A stretch of 64,000 nt of DNA, from the NCBI RefSeq assembly GCF_900113435.1, contig NZ_FOPG01000002.1, forward strand, positions 558,001-622,000, read 5' to 3'. The notes below the pieces were generated by a model. It had not been told where the DNA came from, ran no database searches, and saw nothing but the letters and a program-made list of their open reading frames with translations. Positions 25,281-35,567 of the stretch are shown piece after piece (position 1 is the first letter of the stretch; each line of letters opens with the position of its first letter). Both the position numbers and the translations under genes were made by a program. This DNA is from Sulfitobacter dubius. GTDB lineage: Bacteria > Pseudomonadota > Alphaproteobacteria > Rhodobacterales > Rhodobacteraceae.

Positions 25281-26387
25281 TTAGAGGCTCGCGTCGAGCG
25301 CTTTGAGGATCGCGTTGCCCATTTCCTCGGTCGTGATGGGGGTGCCGCCTTCGGGGCCCATCAGATCGGGGGTGCGGGCGCCGTCGGCCAGTGCCTGTTC
25401 GACGGCTTTTTCCAGACGTGCGGCTTCTTCGCCTTGGTCGAAGGAGTAGCGCAGTGCCATGGCGAAGCTGAGGATACAGGCGATCGGGTTGGCTTTGCCT
25501 TGACCTGCAATATCGGGGGCGGAGCCGTGGACGGGCTCGTAGAGGGCTTTGGGCCGGCCATCGGCATTGGGCGCGCCGAGGCTGGCGGAAGGCAGCATAC
25601 CGAGGCTGCCGGTAAGCATGGCGGCGCAGTCGCTGAGGATGTCGCCGAAGAGGTTATCGGTGACGATGACGTCGAACTGCTTCGGCGCACGGACCAACTG
25701 CATAGCGCCGTTGTCGGCATACATGTGGCTGAGTTCGACGTCGGGGTATTCAGCGTCGCGGACCCGCTGGGTGACTTCGCGCCACAGGATGCCGCTTTCC
25801 ATGACGTTGGCTTTTTCCATGGAGCAGACTTTGTTGCCCCGGCGGCGGGCGAGTTCAAAGGCGGAGCGGGCGACGCGCTCGATCTCGCTTTCGGTGTAGC
25901 GCTGTGTGTTGATGCCGACGCGCTCGTTGCCTTCCTCGAAGATGCCGCGCGGTTCCCCGAAATAGACGCCTGAGGTCAGTTCGCGCACGATCATGATGTC
26001 GAGGCCCGCGACGATGTCTTTTTTCAGCGAGGAGAAATCGGCCAGCGCGTCAAAGCATTGTGCTGGGCGCAGGTTGGAGAAAAGGTCCATTTCCTTGCGC
26101 AGGCGCAAGAGGCCGCGTTCGGGTTTTACGGAGAAGTCGAGGTCGTCGTATTTCGGGCCGCCCACGGCGCCCAGCAGCACCGCGTCGACTTCGAGAGCGC
26201 GGGCCATCGTGTCGTCGTGCAGGGGGGTGCCGTGTTTGTCATAGGCGGCACCGCCGACCAGATCATGCTCAGCGTCGAAGGCCAAATCTCGCTTTTCGCC
26301 GAACCAATCGATGATGCGCGTGACCTGCGCCATGACCTCGGGGCCGATGCCGTCGCCGGGGAGGATGAGCAAGGATGGGTTGGCCAT
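25281..26387 (-). CDS. leuB: 3-isopropylmalate dehydrogenase
   Basis: A 368-residue enzyme of leucine synthesis that oxidatively decarboxylates 3-isopropylmalate with NAD. Visible are [10 protein letters not shown] at the N-terminus, the substrate-binding [18 protein letters not shown], and the metal/NAD region [16 protein letters not shown] followed by [18 protein letters not shown]. The ATG at 26387 follows AGGAG and matches the usual start; 19 more in-frame residues upstream look non-coding. leuC and leuD lie upstream on the same strand, separated by two unrelated genes. Confidence 0.95.
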   Translation of the reverse strand: MANPSLLILPGDGIGPEVMAQVTRIIDWFGEKRDLAFDAEHDLVGGAAYDKHGTPLHDDTMARALEVDAVLLGAVGGPKYDDLDFSVKPERGLLRLRKEMDLFSNLRPAQCFDALADFSSLKKDIVAGLDIMIVRELTSGVYFGEPRGIFEEGNERVGINTQRYTESEIERVARSAFELARRRGNKVCSMEKANVMESGILWREVTQRVRDAEYPDVELSHMYADNGAMQLVRAPKQFDVIVTDNLFGDILSDCAAMLTGSLGMLPSASLGAPNADGRPKALYEPVHGSAPDIAGQGKANPIACILSFAMALRYSFDQGEEAARLEKAVEQALADGARTPDLMGPEGGTPITTEEMGNAILKALDASL

Positions 26388-26455
26388 GGGGAACTCCTGA
26401 AAATACGGTTGCTGATGGGTAGCCTGCGGGTTCCGGAGGGTCAAGATAGCGGGGC

Positions 26456-27565
26456 CTAGCGGGTGAGATCGACCCAGACGAGGGCATGGCGGCTGGCGGC
26501 GTCACCCTGAGGCCAGATCAGGCCTGTGTCGGCCACCTGCCAGTGGTGGGAAGGCAGGATGTAGTCGACGCGCATCGGGCCGGTTTGGGCCCAGTTGGCT
26601 GTGGGGTGTTCGGGAAGCGGGTCTTGTATGGATGGGTGGGCCAGCAGGGCGGCAATGGCTTTGCCGCGACCGTCGCCGCGGGTGGGATCAAGGTTGGCAT
26701 CGCCGAGGAGGATGAAGGCATCTTGGGGCGGGGTGCCGATCTCTCCGGCTAGATGGTGCACCCAAAAGACGGTTTCATCATGGTTGCGCCGGCCATTGCG
26801 GTCTTCGGGGCCGTCGAAGACAGGCGGGGTGGCGTGGTATGTCAGCAGGGTGATGGGGCCGGTGGGTGTCTGGATAGGTAGGGACCAGTGGCTGTTGGAC
26901 GACAGGCGCTGCGTGGCGTGCGCCTCGGTTCCGGCGAAGGGGGCGCCGTCGATGATCGGGTAAAGTGATCCGGGGAGGTCGCGCCAGAGGAGGGTGCTGA
27001 AGTCTTGGAGCTGCGCCGTCATGATCGGGTAGCGCGAGAGGATGGCCATGGCGCCTTGGCCAAAGAAACGGCCGTAACCTTGCGCGTCGCGGGGGCCGCC
27101 GCGCTTGCCATCGCCGTCTAGGTCGACACCGCTTTGACGGCCTGCATTGGGCGGCGCGGCGAAGCGGTGTGGGTAGGGCGCACCAGCAGCGGTGAGGGCA
27201 TCGGCGAGGGCATTAAGGGCGCTGAGTTCGAGATCGTAGTCGATGCCTTGGAGGGCGATGATATCGGGATTGGCAGCGGTGATGGTTTGCACCACCGATG
27301 CGATGCTTGGGTCATCATCGCGCAGGATATCGCGCAGCAGAATGCCGGGCCCTTTGCGTGAAAGTGCGGTGTTGAAGGTGGCGATGCGCAACGGCTCGGC
27401 CTGCGCGAAACTGGCCAGCAGCAACAGCGCTGGCAGCAGCAGCCGGATCAGGCGGCCTGCATATGCGCTTCGGCGTAGGCGCGGCGGCGTTTGTCGTGGA
27501 TCATCTCGGCCACGCGCCCCATGGCGATGCCCCGCATGATCATACTGGCCGGAAGGAAAGCCCAT
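26456..27565 (-). CDS. secreted endonuclease/exonuclease/phosphatase family protein
   Basis: The EEP-fold catalytic domain runs from [10 protein letters not shown] to the C-terminus, with the catalytic segments [15 protein letters not shown] and [12 protein letters not shown] and the final HALVWVDL. The start is uncertain. The ATG at 27565 adds 38 basic residues and overlaps the upstream membrane-protein gene by 118 bases. A CTG at 27451, overlapping that gene's stop, would instead place the signal peptide [18 protein letters not shown] at the N-terminus, which suits an exported enzyme. It probably acts on nucleic acids or phosphoesters in the periplasm. Confidence 0.75.
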   Translation of the reverse strand: MGFPSGQYDHAGHRHGARGRDDPRQTPPRLRRSAYAGRLIRLLLPALLLLASFAQAEPLRIATFNTALSRKGPGILLRDILRDDDPSIASVVQTITAANPDIIALQGIDYDLELSALNALADALTAAGAPYPHRFAAPPNAGRQSGVDLDGDGKRGGPRDAQGYGRFFGQGAMAILSRYPIMTAQLQDFSTLLWRDLPGSLYPIIDGAPFAGTEAHATQRLSSNSHWSLPIQTPTGPITLLTYHATPPVFDGPEDRNGRRNHDETVFWVHHLAGEIGTPPQDAFILLGDANLDPTRGDGRGKAIAALLAHPSIQDPLPEHPTANWAQTGPMRVDYILPSHHWQVADTGLIWPQGDAASRHALVWVDLTR

Positions 27566-28278
27566 GCGCTTATTGTCCAGATCATGGTTTGCGGATTGCT
27601 CAGTGAGATTGGATCTAGCAGATCGGCAGTGGCTTTGACCACTGCGGGGATGATGAAGGGCAGCAGGAAGCCAAGCGCGATGTTGATCCGGGCGTCGCGT
27701 TGCAAGCGGTAGAGCACGTCGCCACCTGCAGTCGGATCAAAAAGCGGCAAGTTTACCCAAACGTTAAATGCACCATGGCGGGCGGGCCAGCCCATGACGC
27801 GCACCAACACCACGAAGGTTGCCAATGCGATGAGCGAAACGAGGTAGGCCAGCCCCGCTGCCGTGCGGATCAGATTGACGGACTCATAGGGCGCATCGGC
27901 GGGCATCATCAGCACTACGAGCCGTACCGGAGAATAGGGGAAATCGAGCGCATTGCCCAAGATCGTGCCAAGTGAGGCCAGCGCGCCTGTCAGCAGAGTG
28001 GGAGTGACTTGGCCCCGTGCGATCAGCGACAGCACGACTATGGTAAAAAGCAGGCTGATAAACCGCAAGCGATTGAACGGCGGCGCATCTCGGAATTCGA
28101 CGATGCTAGGCTGGCGCGAGTTGTACTCTAAGAACGTTAAGATTGCCGCGACAAAAGCGAGAAGCACGGTGATCTGGCTCGATTCCGCATCGGCTCCCGG
28201 CAAAAGCAGGGCAGGGGTGGCTATCAATAGCGCCACCAATAGGCCACGCGTCGCCGCGCCTGTCATTCGTCCGATCAC
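27448..28278 (-). CDS. uncharacterised multi-pass membrane protein
   Basis: 276 residues with about six hydrophobic segments and a basic C-terminal tail ([13 protein letters not shown]). I do not recognise the family and no catalytic motif stands out. The length, intact frame and membrane pattern support a real gene. It overlaps or abuts the EEP-family gene downstream, which suggests they are co-transcribed between leuD and leuB. Confidence 0.7.
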   Translation of the reverse strand: MIGRMTGAATRGLLVALLIATPALLLPGADAESSQITVLLAFVAAILTFLEYNSRQPSIVEFRDAPPFNRLRFISLLFTIVVLSLIARGQVTPTLLTGALASLGTILGNALDFPYSPVRLVVLMMPADAPYESVNLIRTAAGLAYLVSLIALATFVVLVRVMGWPARHGAFNVWVNLPLFDPTAGGDVLYRLQRDARINIALGFLLPFIIPAVVKATADLLDPISLSNPQTMIWTISAWAFLPASMIMRGIAMGRVAEMIHDKRRRAYAEAHMQAA

Positions 28279-28505
28279 TGCTCTGCCCTTTCAAACTGGC
28301 CAGCCGCGATACATTGCCGCGTGCTTGTTCCAACTTGATGGCCCCGGTTTCTGGGGCTCGCCTCATTCTTGTCCAATTTTTGCCTTCTTTCCGAGCGTGC
28401 CTCAAGGCTCCGCGTGGAGAACAGCAGGGTTATGGGGTATTTTGAGGGAAAGGGTGGTGCGATCTTGCATCAATTAGATGGCGGTTTAATGGCAAGTCGC
28501 AACAT

Positions 28506-28534
28506 CTTGTGGGCACTGAACTGGCGCCCACAAG
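28506..28534 (-). terminator. hairpin after leuD
   Basis: A perfect 9-bp stem CTTGTGGGC/GCCCACAAG with an 11-base loop starts 20 bases after the leuD stop. There is no T-run on the minus strand, so it may only slow or partly stop transcription. Confidence 0.45.
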
Positions 28535-28553
28535 TTTAGTATGGAAGCTGCTC

Positions 28554-29159
28554 TTAGACCCAAGGACGGCTTTGGCCGAGCGAATCCTCATAGCTGTCGA
28601 TCGCCGTGCCCTTCTCCAGCGTCAGGCCAATGTCGTCCAGACCGTTGAGCAGGCAATGCTTTTTAAATGCATCGACTTCGAAGGGGAACTTCTCACCGTC
28701 CGAAGTGGTGACAGTCTGGCCTTCCAGATCAATAGTCATCCGCGCGTTTGAGCCTTTTTCGGCGTCCTTCATCAGCACGTCGACTTGCTCTTGCGGCAAG
28801 ACGATCGGCAGGATGCCGTTCTTGAAGCAGTTGTTGTGAAAGATATCGGCAAAGCTGGGCGCGATGACGCAGCGGATGCCGAAATCCTTGATCGCCCAAG
28901 GGGCGTGTTCGCGCGAAGAGCCGCAGCCGAAGTTGTCGCCCGCCACGAGGATCTGAGCGTCGCGGTATTGCGGTTGGTTCAGCACGAAATCGGGGATTTC
29001 GTTGCCTTCGCGGTCATAGCGCATTTCGTCGAACAGGTTCACGCCAAGGCCGGAGCGTTTGATCGTTTTGAGAAAGACCTTGGGGATGATCATGTCGGTG
29101 TCGATGTTCACCAGCGGCATGGGGGCCGCGGTGCCGGTGATTTCTGTAAACTTTTCCAT
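28554..29159 (-). CDS. leuD: 3-isopropylmalate dehydratase small subunit
   Basis: A 201-residue subunit of isopropylmalate isomerase. It shows [16 protein letters not shown] near the start and the swivelling-domain motif [17 protein letters not shown]. With LeuC it moves the hydroxyl group of 2-isopropylmalate to position 3. The ATG at 29159 gives the standard N-terminus; the open frame continues 68 residues upstream without family resemblance. A small opposite-strand gene sits between it and leuC. Confidence 0.95.
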   Translation of the reverse strand: MEKFTEITGTAAPMPLVNIDTDMIIPKVFLKTIKRSGLGVNLFDEMRYDREGNEIPDFVLNQPQYRDAQILVAGDNFGCGSSREHAPWAIKDFGIRCVIAPSFADIFHNNCFKNGILPIVLPQEQVDVLMKDAEKGSNARMTIDLEGQTVTTSDGEKFPFEVDAFKKHCLLNGLDDIGLTLEKGTAIDSYEDSLGQSRPWV

Positions 29160-29238
29160 CGGGGTATCCTTCGGAGAGTGCGGGAACCGCGCCGCTGAAC
29201 GGCGCGTTCTAAGCAAATGGGTATCAGGAGGGCATGGC

Positions 29239-29454
29239 ATGTCGTACCAAACCGGCACGAAAGTAGAGTGGGACTGGGGCAATGGCACCGGGACCGGTAA
29301 GATCGTCAAGAAATACACACAGAAGATCACGCTGAAGCTGCAGGGCAGCGAGGTGACCCGCAAAGCGAGCGATGACGAACCGGCCTATAAGATCGAACAG
29401 GACGACGGCACCGAGGTGCTGAAGTCCGGCAGCGAGCTGCGCAAGGCCGACTGA
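29239..29454 (+). CDS. DUF2945 (HVA1-type TUDOR) small protein
   Basis: A 71-residue hydrophilic protein beginning [18 protein letters not shown]. Conserved-looking positions ([29 protein letters not shown]) fit the DUF2945 or HVA1 TUDOR-like family of short proteins of unknown function. AGGAGG lies seven bases before the ATG at 29239. It is encoded opposite to, and between, leuC and leuD, so those genes are not directly adjacent. Confidence 0.8.
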   Translation: MSYQTGTKVEWDWGNGTGTGKIVKKYTQKITLKLQGSEVTRKASDDEPAYKIEQDDGTEVLKSGSELRKAD

Positions 29455-29492
29455 GCCCTGCGCAACGCGCCCGGTATCCACGCCCCGATCGC

Positions 29493-30899
29493 TCACGCCA
29501 ATTCGCGCACGTCGGTCAGGTGACCGGTGAGAGCCGCCGCCGCGGCCATGCCGGGCGACACGAGATGCGTGCGGCCTTTATAGCCCTGACGCCCTTCGAA
29601 GTTACGGTTCGACGTGGCCGCGCAGCGTTCGCCGGGGGCGAGCTGATCGGGGTTCATCGCCAAACACATAGAGCAACCCGCAAGACGCCATTCGAAACCG
29701 GCCTCGCGGAAGATGTCCGCCAGACCTTCTTCTTCGGCCTGCGCACGCACGAGGCCTGAGCCGGGTACGACCATGGCCCGCAAACCGTCTTTGATCTTCT
29801 TGCCCTTCAGCACCGCAGCGGCGGCGCGCAGGTCTTCGATGCGGCCATTGGTGCAGGAGCCGATAAAGACGGTGTCGATCTGGATGTCGGTCAGTTTCTG
29901 GCCGGGCTTCAGGTCCATATATTCCAGCGCGCGTTTCACCGCGTCGATCTTGCCGCCTTTGAAGTCCTCGGGCGCAGGAACGACCGAAGTGATCGGCAGC
30001 ACGTCCTCGGGCGAGGTGCCCCATGTGACGACCGGCGCGATGTCTTCGCCTTTAAGCGTCACGACCTTGTCCCAATGAGCGTCTTCGTCAGAGAAGAGCG
30101 TTTTCCACCAGTCCATCGCCGCTTCCCACTGGGCACCCTTCGGCGCATGAGGACGGCCTTTACAGTATTCGAATGTCTTTTCGTCCGGCGCGATGAGGCC
30201 AGCGCGTGCGCCGCCTTCAATCGCCATGTTGCAAACGGTCATGCGGCCTTCCATCGAAAGGTCGCGGATCGCTTCGCCGCAGTATTCAATGACATAGCCG
30301 GTGCCGCCCGCCGTACCGGTGGCGCCGATTACCGACAGGGTGATGTCCTTGGCCGTGACACCGGGGCGCAGCTTGCCGGTGATCTCGACCTTCATGTTCT
30401 TGCCCTTGCGCTGGATCAGCGTCTGGGTGGCAAGCACGTGCTCAACCTCCGATGTGCCGATGCCATGCGCCAGCGCGCCAAAAGCGCCGTGGGTCGCGGT
30501 GTGGCTGTCGCCGCAGACGACGGTCATGCCGGGCAGGGTCCAGCCCTGCTCGGGGCCGACGATATGCACGATGCCTTGGCGCACGTCCGAGACGGGATAG
30601 TAATGCACGCCGAACTCGCGCGCGTTCTTATCCAACGCAGAGACCTGAATGCGGCTGTCTTCGGTCATCGCGGCGGGGTCTTCGCGACCCTCGGTGGTTG
30701 GCACGTTGTGATCCGGCACGGCGATGGTCTTGTCCGGTGCGCGGACGGTGCGGCCCGACATGCGCAGCCCCTCAAAGGCCTGCGGGCTGGTCACTTCGTG
30801 TACGAGGTGACGGTCGATATAAAGCAAGCAGGTGCCGTCATCGGCCTCGTGGACGACATGGGCGTCCCAGATTTTATCGTAAAGCGTCTTGGGGGACAT
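29493..30899 (-). CDS. leuC: 3-isopropylmalate dehydratase large subunit
   Basis: A 468-residue aconitase-family protein carrying the 4Fe-4S cluster. Cluster cysteines are seen in [11 protein letters not shown] and [12 protein letters not shown], and the substrate region in [27 protein letters not shown]. It pairs with LeuD in leucine synthesis. It starts a minus-strand run that continues through leuD, the membrane protein and nuclease to leuB. Confidence 0.96.
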   Translation of the reverse strand: MSPKTLYDKIWDAHVVHEADDGTCLLYIDRHLVHEVTSPQAFEGLRMSGRTVRAPDKTIAVPDHNVPTTEGREDPAAMTEDSRIQVSALDKNAREFGVHYYPVSDVRQGIVHIVGPEQGWTLPGMTVVCGDSHTATHGAFGALAHGIGTSEVEHVLATQTLIQRKGKNMKVEITGKLRPGVTAKDITLSVIGATGTAGGTGYVIEYCGEAIRDLSMEGRMTVCNMAIEGGARAGLIAPDEKTFEYCKGRPHAPKGAQWEAAMDWWKTLFSDEDAHWDKVVTLKGEDIAPVVTWGTSPEDVLPITSVVPAPEDFKGGKIDAVKRALEYMDLKPGQKLTDIQIDTVFIGSCTNGRIEDLRAAAAVLKGKKIKDGLRAMVVPGSGLVRAQAEEEGLADIFREAGFEWRLAGCSMCLAMNPDQLAPGERCAATSNRNFEGRQGYKGRTHLVSPGMAAAAALTGHLTDVRELA

Positions 30900-31156
30900 G
30901 ATGGTCCTCTCCCGTGGTTTGGAATGGCTATGGGTGTGGCTGAGAGGGCTGGCTTATAGTCGAGCCAGAACGCTATGCGTCGCGCCGAAAAAGCGTTCGC
31001 GCAGACGCGCACGGTCGCAAAGATCAAACACCAGTATCATGGGGCCTTGGATATAGACCCTGAGTGAGTCTCGCAAGGTGGCATCGCCGTGCAGCGAACT
31101 TGCCCTATCATTGCGGCTATGTAACCGTGATCTTCCCTTAGCTGCAAAGGCCGCCC

Positions 31157-32512
31157 ATGATCCCTGAATCCCACCCTTTTACGAACTTCCTCGTTTCGCT
31201 GCGGGCTTTGTTTGATGGAGTTTTGGGTTTTGGCGAGAGTGTTCTCAGCCCCGGTTGGCGGCAGAACCAGATATTGATCCTGCTGGCCTTAGTGGCGCTG
31301 GCGTGGATTTTGCACCGGGTCACCGGCGTGATGCTGCAAAACTGGGTCCGTTCGCGCGAAGGCTGGTCAAAATGGCAGCTTCGTGTGGTGGTGCAGGTCA
31401 AGCGGCGGCTGGGGCTGATGTGGTTCGCGCTGCTGGCCGGGCTTTTGTATCAGGTGATGCAGAATGTCACTTGGCCTTCGCGGTCTTACCTCATCGGTTT
31501 GGCGGCGACACTGGCGGCGATCTATGTCGGCATCGCATTTGCCGCGCGGCTGGTGCGCAACCGCCCGCTGCGGCGCATGGTAACATGGGGGCTGTGGATC
31601 TACGCCACGCTCTACATGCTCAATGTCGCCGATGATGTGGCAGTGTTTCTGGATGACGTGGCGCTGACCATCGGTGAATTCCGGCTTTCGGTACTGACCG
31701 TCCTGACGGCCTTGGTGGTGGTCGGCGCGTTGTTGACCATGGCGCGGCTGGTAAGCACCACCACCGCCGCGACGATCCGCAAGAATGAGGACATCAGCCC
31801 CTCCATGCAGGTGCTGGCCGTGAAGGGGGTGCAGATCCTACTCTACGGTTTGGCGTTCTTTATCGGCGTTCGGGCCGTGGGGATTGATCTGACGGGGCTG
31901 GCGGTGCTCTCGGGTGCGATCGGTGTGGGCCTTGGCTTTGGTCTGCAAAAGGTCGTATCGAACCTCGTCTCAGGCGTGATCATCCTGCTGGATAAGTCGA
32001 TTAAGCCGGGCGATGTGATCAGTCTGGGGGAGACCTTTGGCTGGATCCAAACGCTCGGCGCGCGCTATGCCTCAGTGGTGACGCGGGACGGCAAAGAATA
32101 CCTGATCCCGAACGAAGACCTCATCACCGGGCAGGTGGTGAACTGGTCACATTCCAACGACTTTGTGCGCCTCGATATCTATTTTGGCACAGCCTATTCC
32201 GACGATCCGCATGTGGTGCGCAAACTGGCCGTTGATGCGGCCAAGGGCGTCGACCGGGTGCTGAGCTACAAGGCGCCGGTCTGCCATATTGTGGGCTTTG
32301 GCGATTCGTCGGTGGATTACATCCTGCGCTTCTGGATCAAGGATCCGACCGGCGGGCTGACCAACATTCGCGGCAATGTCTATCTGGCGCTTTGGGATGC
32401 GTTCAAGGAAAACGACATTTCCATCCCCTTCCCGCAGCGCGAGGTGAAGATCATCGAAGACAGTCAATTGGCGCTCTCCCGGGCTGCAGCGACGCAGAAT
32501 TTGCCTGACTAA
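31157..32512 (+). CDS. MscS-type mechanosensitive channel
   Basis: A 451-residue membrane protein with about five N-terminal helices, then the pore-lining MscS helix (GAIGVGLGFGLQKVVSNLVSG) and the beta and C-terminal domains (SIKPGDVISLGETFG, EYLIPNEDLITGQVVNWS). It opens when turgor rises and releases solutes, protecting against hypo-osmotic shock. Single gene with its own 5' region of about 250 bases, divergent from leuC. Confidence 0.92.
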   Translation: MIPESHPFTNFLVSLRALFDGVLGFGESVLSPGWRQNQILILLALVALAWILHRVTGVMLQNWVRSREGWSKWQLRVVVQVKRRLGLMWFALLAGLLYQVMQNVTWPSRSYLIGLAATLAAIYVGIAFAARLVRNRPLRRMVTWGLWIYATLYMLNVADDVAVFLDDVALTIGEFRLSVLTVLTALVVVGALLTMARLVSTTTAATIRKNEDISPSMQVLAVKGVQILLYGLAFFIGVRAVGIDLTGLAVLSGAIGVGLGFGLQKVVSNLVSGVIILLDKSIKPGDVISLGETFGWIQTLGARYASVVTRDGKEYLIPNEDLITGQVVNWSHSNDFVRLDIYFGTAYSDDPHVVRKLAVDAAKGVDRVLSYKAPVCHIVGFGDSSVDYILRFWIKDPTGGLTNIRGNVYLALWDAFKENDISIPFPQREVKIIEDSQLALSRAAATQNLPD

Positions 32513-32643
32513 GCGGGGATTTGCGCCACGGTTGGCGCGGAACGCATAGGGTCCATTGAAAAATCTGGCCTATATCGCTAAATTAGGGGGGCTCGGCACC
32601 GGGGCAAGCGTTCAGCATTGGCGGTGCATTACGAAGGAGGACA

Positions 32644-32700
32644 ATGTCCTGTCTCTTAACGTTGACGCAGCGCAGGCTGCTGACCATGGGGCCGCAATGA
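32644..32700 (+). CDS. 18-codon micro-ORF coupled to rsfS
   Basis: AAGGAGGA, close to ideal, lies a few bases before an ATG at 32644. The frame runs 18 codons (MSCLLTLTQRRLLTMGPQ) to a TGA at 32698-32700, which overlaps the rsfS ATG at 32697 (ATGA). rsfS itself has only a poor ribosome site, so its translation probably depends on ribosomes finishing this micro-ORF. No protein family is recognised; a leader peptide is the likeliest role. Confidence 0.55.
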   Translation: MSCLLTLTQRRLLTMGPQ

Positions 32701-33068
32701 CTGCCGCCTCGCAAATCGCAACCAGCGACGACCTGCTGGCGCTTATCCTTTCCTCGCTGAATGACGACAAGGCCGAAGATATCGTGCAGATCGATCTGCG
32801 CGGCAAGACGGCCATCGGCGACTATATGGTGATCTGCTCGGGCCGCTCCACGCGGCAGGTTTCGGCGATCTCGGAAAAGCTGGCACAGGCCGTCAAAGAC
32901 GCCACCGGACGTACGTCCAAGATGGAAGGCCGCGAAACCGGCGACTGGGTCTTGATCGACACAGGCGACGTTGTTGTGCATGTCTTCCGCCCCGAAGTGC
33001 GTGAGTTCTACCAGCTCGAAAAGATGTGGCTGGGCGGCGAACACGCGGCCGCGGTCATGCCGCACTGA
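32697..33068 (+). CDS. rsfS: ribosome silencing factor RsfS
   Basis: A 123-residue RsfS/Iojap protein. It includes DLRGKTAIGDYMVICSGRSTRQVSAI and GDWVLIDTGDVVVHVFRPEVREFYQLEKMW, the family core. It binds ribosomal protein L14 and blocks subunit joining under starvation. The ATG at 32697 overlaps the micro-ORF stop; the only upstream in-frame start is a TTG at 32556 without a ribosome site. rlmH follows after 23 bases, a common pairing. Confidence 0.93.
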   Translation: MTAASQIATSDDLLALILSSLNDDKAEDIVQIDLRGKTAIGDYMVICSGRSTRQVSAISEKLAQAVKDATGRTSKMEGRETGDWVLIDTGDVVVHVFRPEVREFYQLEKMWLGGEHAAAVMPH

Positions 33069-33091
33069 TCCCGCTTTCGCGGGACTAAGCC

Positions 33092-33562
33092 ATGCGGGTA
33101 CATATCTGCGCCATGGGCCGGCTTCGTGCCGGTCCCGAAAAATCTCTTGTCGATGACTATCTCACCCGGTTTGACCGGACCGGGCGCGGTCTGGGCCTTG
33201 GCCCTGCGCGCGTGGTCGAGATGGAAGACAAGAAAGGCGGTGGGATGGCCGCCGAGGCGGTGTTGTTGCAGCGCGCGATCCCCCAAGGGGCGGTGATCTG
33301 TGTGCTGGACGAACGCGGCAAGGTTGAAACTTCCCCGGCTTTTGCCGAACGGCTTGGCGCTTGGCGTGATGCCGGGCGGGGGGATCTGGCCTTTGTGATC
33401 GGCGGGGCGGATGGCATTGACCCCAGCTTGCGGGCGCAGGCGGATCACGCGCTGTCATTTGGCAAGATGGTCTGGCCGCATATGCTGGTGCGGGTCATGC
33501 TGGCCGAACAGCTTTACCGCGCGGCAGCGATCCTATCGGGCGGACCCTATCACCGGGTCTAG
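33092..33562 (+). CDS. rlmH: 23S rRNA (pseudouridine1915-N3)-methyltransferase
   Basis: A 156-residue SPOUT methyltransferase with the S-adenosylmethionine-binding knot around [44 protein letters not shown]. It methylates the pseudouridine at position 1915 of 23S rRNA. It lies downstream of rsfS, presumably co-transcribed. Confidence 0.95.
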   Translation: MRVHICAMGRLRAGPEKSLVDDYLTRFDRTGRGLGLGPARVVEMEDKKGGGMAAEAVLLQRAIPQGAVICVLDERGKVETSPAFAERLGAWRDAGRGDLAFVIGGADGIDPSLRAQADHALSFGKMVWPHMLVRVMLAEQLYRAAAILSGGPYHRV

Positions 33563-33574
33563 GCCCGTCTTGGC

Positions 33575-33931
33575 TTAGCGCAGTGGAACGCGGACAATTT
33601 CCGACGCCCAGCCATCTACACTGTCGCGCGCTTGAATGCTGACTTCGGTCACACCCTCGGGGATACGTACGCCCGACAGTGACCGGGTAAAGGGCTGTTC
33701 CTGAACATGTGGATGCGCCAGATTGCGCGTGCCCAGAGGTTTCCCATCGGGGTCAAGAACGCGCCAAGCGTCAGCATAGTGATCCCAACCGCTGTCGTTA
33801 TGACGGATGGTTACGTCAAACTTCCACAGGTCACCAAGTTGATCGACCCTGACATTCAAAATGGCGGGAGGATCGGCCAAGGCCGGTGTGGCAAAAGCCA
33901 ATATGGCAAAGATGAGGCTGCGATTTAACAT
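33575..33931 (-). CDS. small periplasmic protein of unknown function
   Basis: A 118-residue protein with a signal peptide (MLNRSLIFAILAFATPALA). The mature part looks like a single beta-sandwich domain (WKFDVTIRHNDSGWDHYADAWRV, then FTRSLSGVRIPEGVTEVSI). No known family is recognised. AGGTGG precedes the ATG at 33931. It is convergent with rlmH, only 12 bases apart. Confidence 0.75.
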   Translation of the reverse strand: MLNRSLIFAILAFATPALADPPAILNVRVDQLGDLWKFDVTIRHNDSGWDHYADAWRVLDPDGKPLGTRNLAHPHVQEQPFTRSLSGVRIPEGVTEVSIQARDSVDGWASEIVRVPLR

Positions 33932-34115
33932 ATGACACCACCTAAAATAACAAGCTTTATATAGAGCATTTGGCCGCGGTTCCAAGCTTGGCCGAACTTG
34001 GGCTGCGCAAATCACTGTGATACCGTGAATTCGTGGTGCAATTGCACCAAACACGCGGCAGACTGGTCAAACCCGCGCCACGATACCTATGCTGCGCGGT
34101 AGGGGGAGGATCGCG

Positions 34116-35567
34116 ATGGACATGCCAAAACCAGATGCCGGTATCATTGCGCGCAAGGCGCGGATCGTTGCGCGGCTGCGCGCGGCCTTGCCGCAGGCCG
34201 CTGTGATCGACGATGTGCATGAGACTCGCGCCTATGAATGCGACGCGCTAACCGCCTATAAATGTCCGCCCCTCGCTGTCGCCTTGCCTGCCAGCACCGA
34301 AGAAGTCTCGACCGTGCTGCGCATCTGCCATGAGGAGGGCGTGCCGGTCGTGCCGCGCGGGTCGGGCACCTCGCTTGCCGGTGGGGCGTTGCCGACGGCG
34401 GATAGTGTGGTGCTGGGCGTGGCGCGGATGGCCGAGGTGCTAGAGGTCGATTATGACAACCGCCTGATGCGGGTGCAAACTGGCCGCACCAACCTCAGCG
34501 TGACCGGCGCGGTTGAGGAGGATGGGTTTTTCTACGCGCCCGATCCCTCCAGCCAGCTGGCCTGCGCCATCGCGGGCAATATCGCGATGAACTCCGGCGG
34601 GGCGCACTGTCTGAAATACGGGGTCACCACCAACAACCTGCTGGGCGTCACGATGGTGATGATGGATGGCGAAGTGGTCGAGATCGGCGGCGGCTATATG
34701 GACGCGGGCGGACTGGACCTTTTAGGCTTGATCTGCGGCTCCGAAGGGCAGCTTGGCGTGGTGACAGAGGCGACGCTGCGGATCCTGCCCAAGCCCGAAG
34801 GCGCGCGGCCCGTGTTAATGGGCTTTGACGACAGTGCCGTAGCCGGGGCCTGCGTCAGCGACATCATCAAGGCTGGCGTCTTGCCCGTGGCCATCGAATT
34901 CATGGACCGCCCCTGTATCGAGGCGACCGAAGCCTTCGCGCACGCAGGCTACCCGATGTGCGAGGCGCTGCTGATCGTCGAGGTCGAAGGTTCCGACGCC
35001 GAGATCGACCACCAGCTGGCGCTGATCACCGAGATTGCCCGCCGTCACAACCCGGTGGAACTGCGCGAAAGCACCAGTGCCGAGGAAAGCGCGGCGATCT
35101 GGCTGGGGCGCAAATCGGCCTTCGGTGCGATGGGGCAGATCAATGACTACATGTGTCTGGATGGCACGATCCCGGTGAACGAACTGCCGATGGTGCTGCG
35201 GCGCATTGCCGAGATGTCGGACAGCTATTGCCTTAAAGTCGGCAACGTCTTTCACGCAGGCGACGGCAATATGCACCCGCTGATCCTGTTTGACGCCAAC
35301 AAACCCGGTGATCTGGAAAAATGCGAGGCCTTTGGCGCGGATATCCTGCGGCTTTGTGTTGAGGCGGGCGGTTGCCTGACCGGGGAGCATGGCGTCGGGA
35401 TCGAGAAGCGCGATCTGATGCATGTGCAATATGCCGCGGCGGATCTGGAGGCGCAGTTGGCGGTGAAAGATGTGTTTGACCCGGCGTGGCTGTTGAACCC
35501 GGCCAAGGTCTTTCCTTTGGATGTCACGGAAGGGCGGCGCGGCAGCGGCGCATCGGTGGCTGCGTGA
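34116..35567 (+). CDS. glcD: glycolate oxidase FAD subunit GlcD
   Basis: A 483-residue FAD-linked oxidase. The FAD-binding segment VPRGSGTSLAGGALP and the stretch ACAIAGNIAMNSGGAHCLKYGVTTNN mark the PCMH-type domain; the C-terminal half is the FAD-oxidase cap with NVFHAGDGNMHPLILFD and LTGEHGVGIEKRDLM. It oxidises glycolate to glyoxylate with GlcE and GlcF at the membrane. GGGGGAGG precedes the ATG. It overlaps glcE by four bases. Confidence 0.94.
   Translation: MDMPKPDAGIIARKARIVARLRAALPQAAVIDDVHETRAYECDALTAYKCPPLAVALPASTEEVSTVLRICHEEGVPVVPRGSGTSLAGGALPTADSVVLGVARMAEVLEVDYDNRLMRVQTGRTNLSVTGAVEEDGFFYAPDPSSQLACAIAGNIAMNSGGAHCLKYGVTTNNLLGVTMVMMDGEVVEIGGGYMDAGGLDLLGLICGSEGQLGVVTEATLRILPKPEGARPVLMGFDDSAVAGACVSDIIKAGVLPVAIEFMDRPCIEATEAFAHAGYPMCEALLIVEVEGSDAEIDHQLALITEIARRHNPVELRESTSAEESAAIWLGRKSAFGAMGQINDYMCLDGTIPVNELPMVLRRIAEMSDSYCLKVGNVFHAGDGNMHPLILFDANKPGDLEKCEAFGADILRLCVEAGGCLTGEHGVGIEKRDLMHVQYAAADLEAQLAVKDVFDPAWLLNPAKVFPLDVTEGRRGSGASVAA

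Noticed and set aside
30075-30959. 294-residue frame opposite leuC
   Set aside because: An antisense shadow of a high-G+C gene; leuC has all family motifs.
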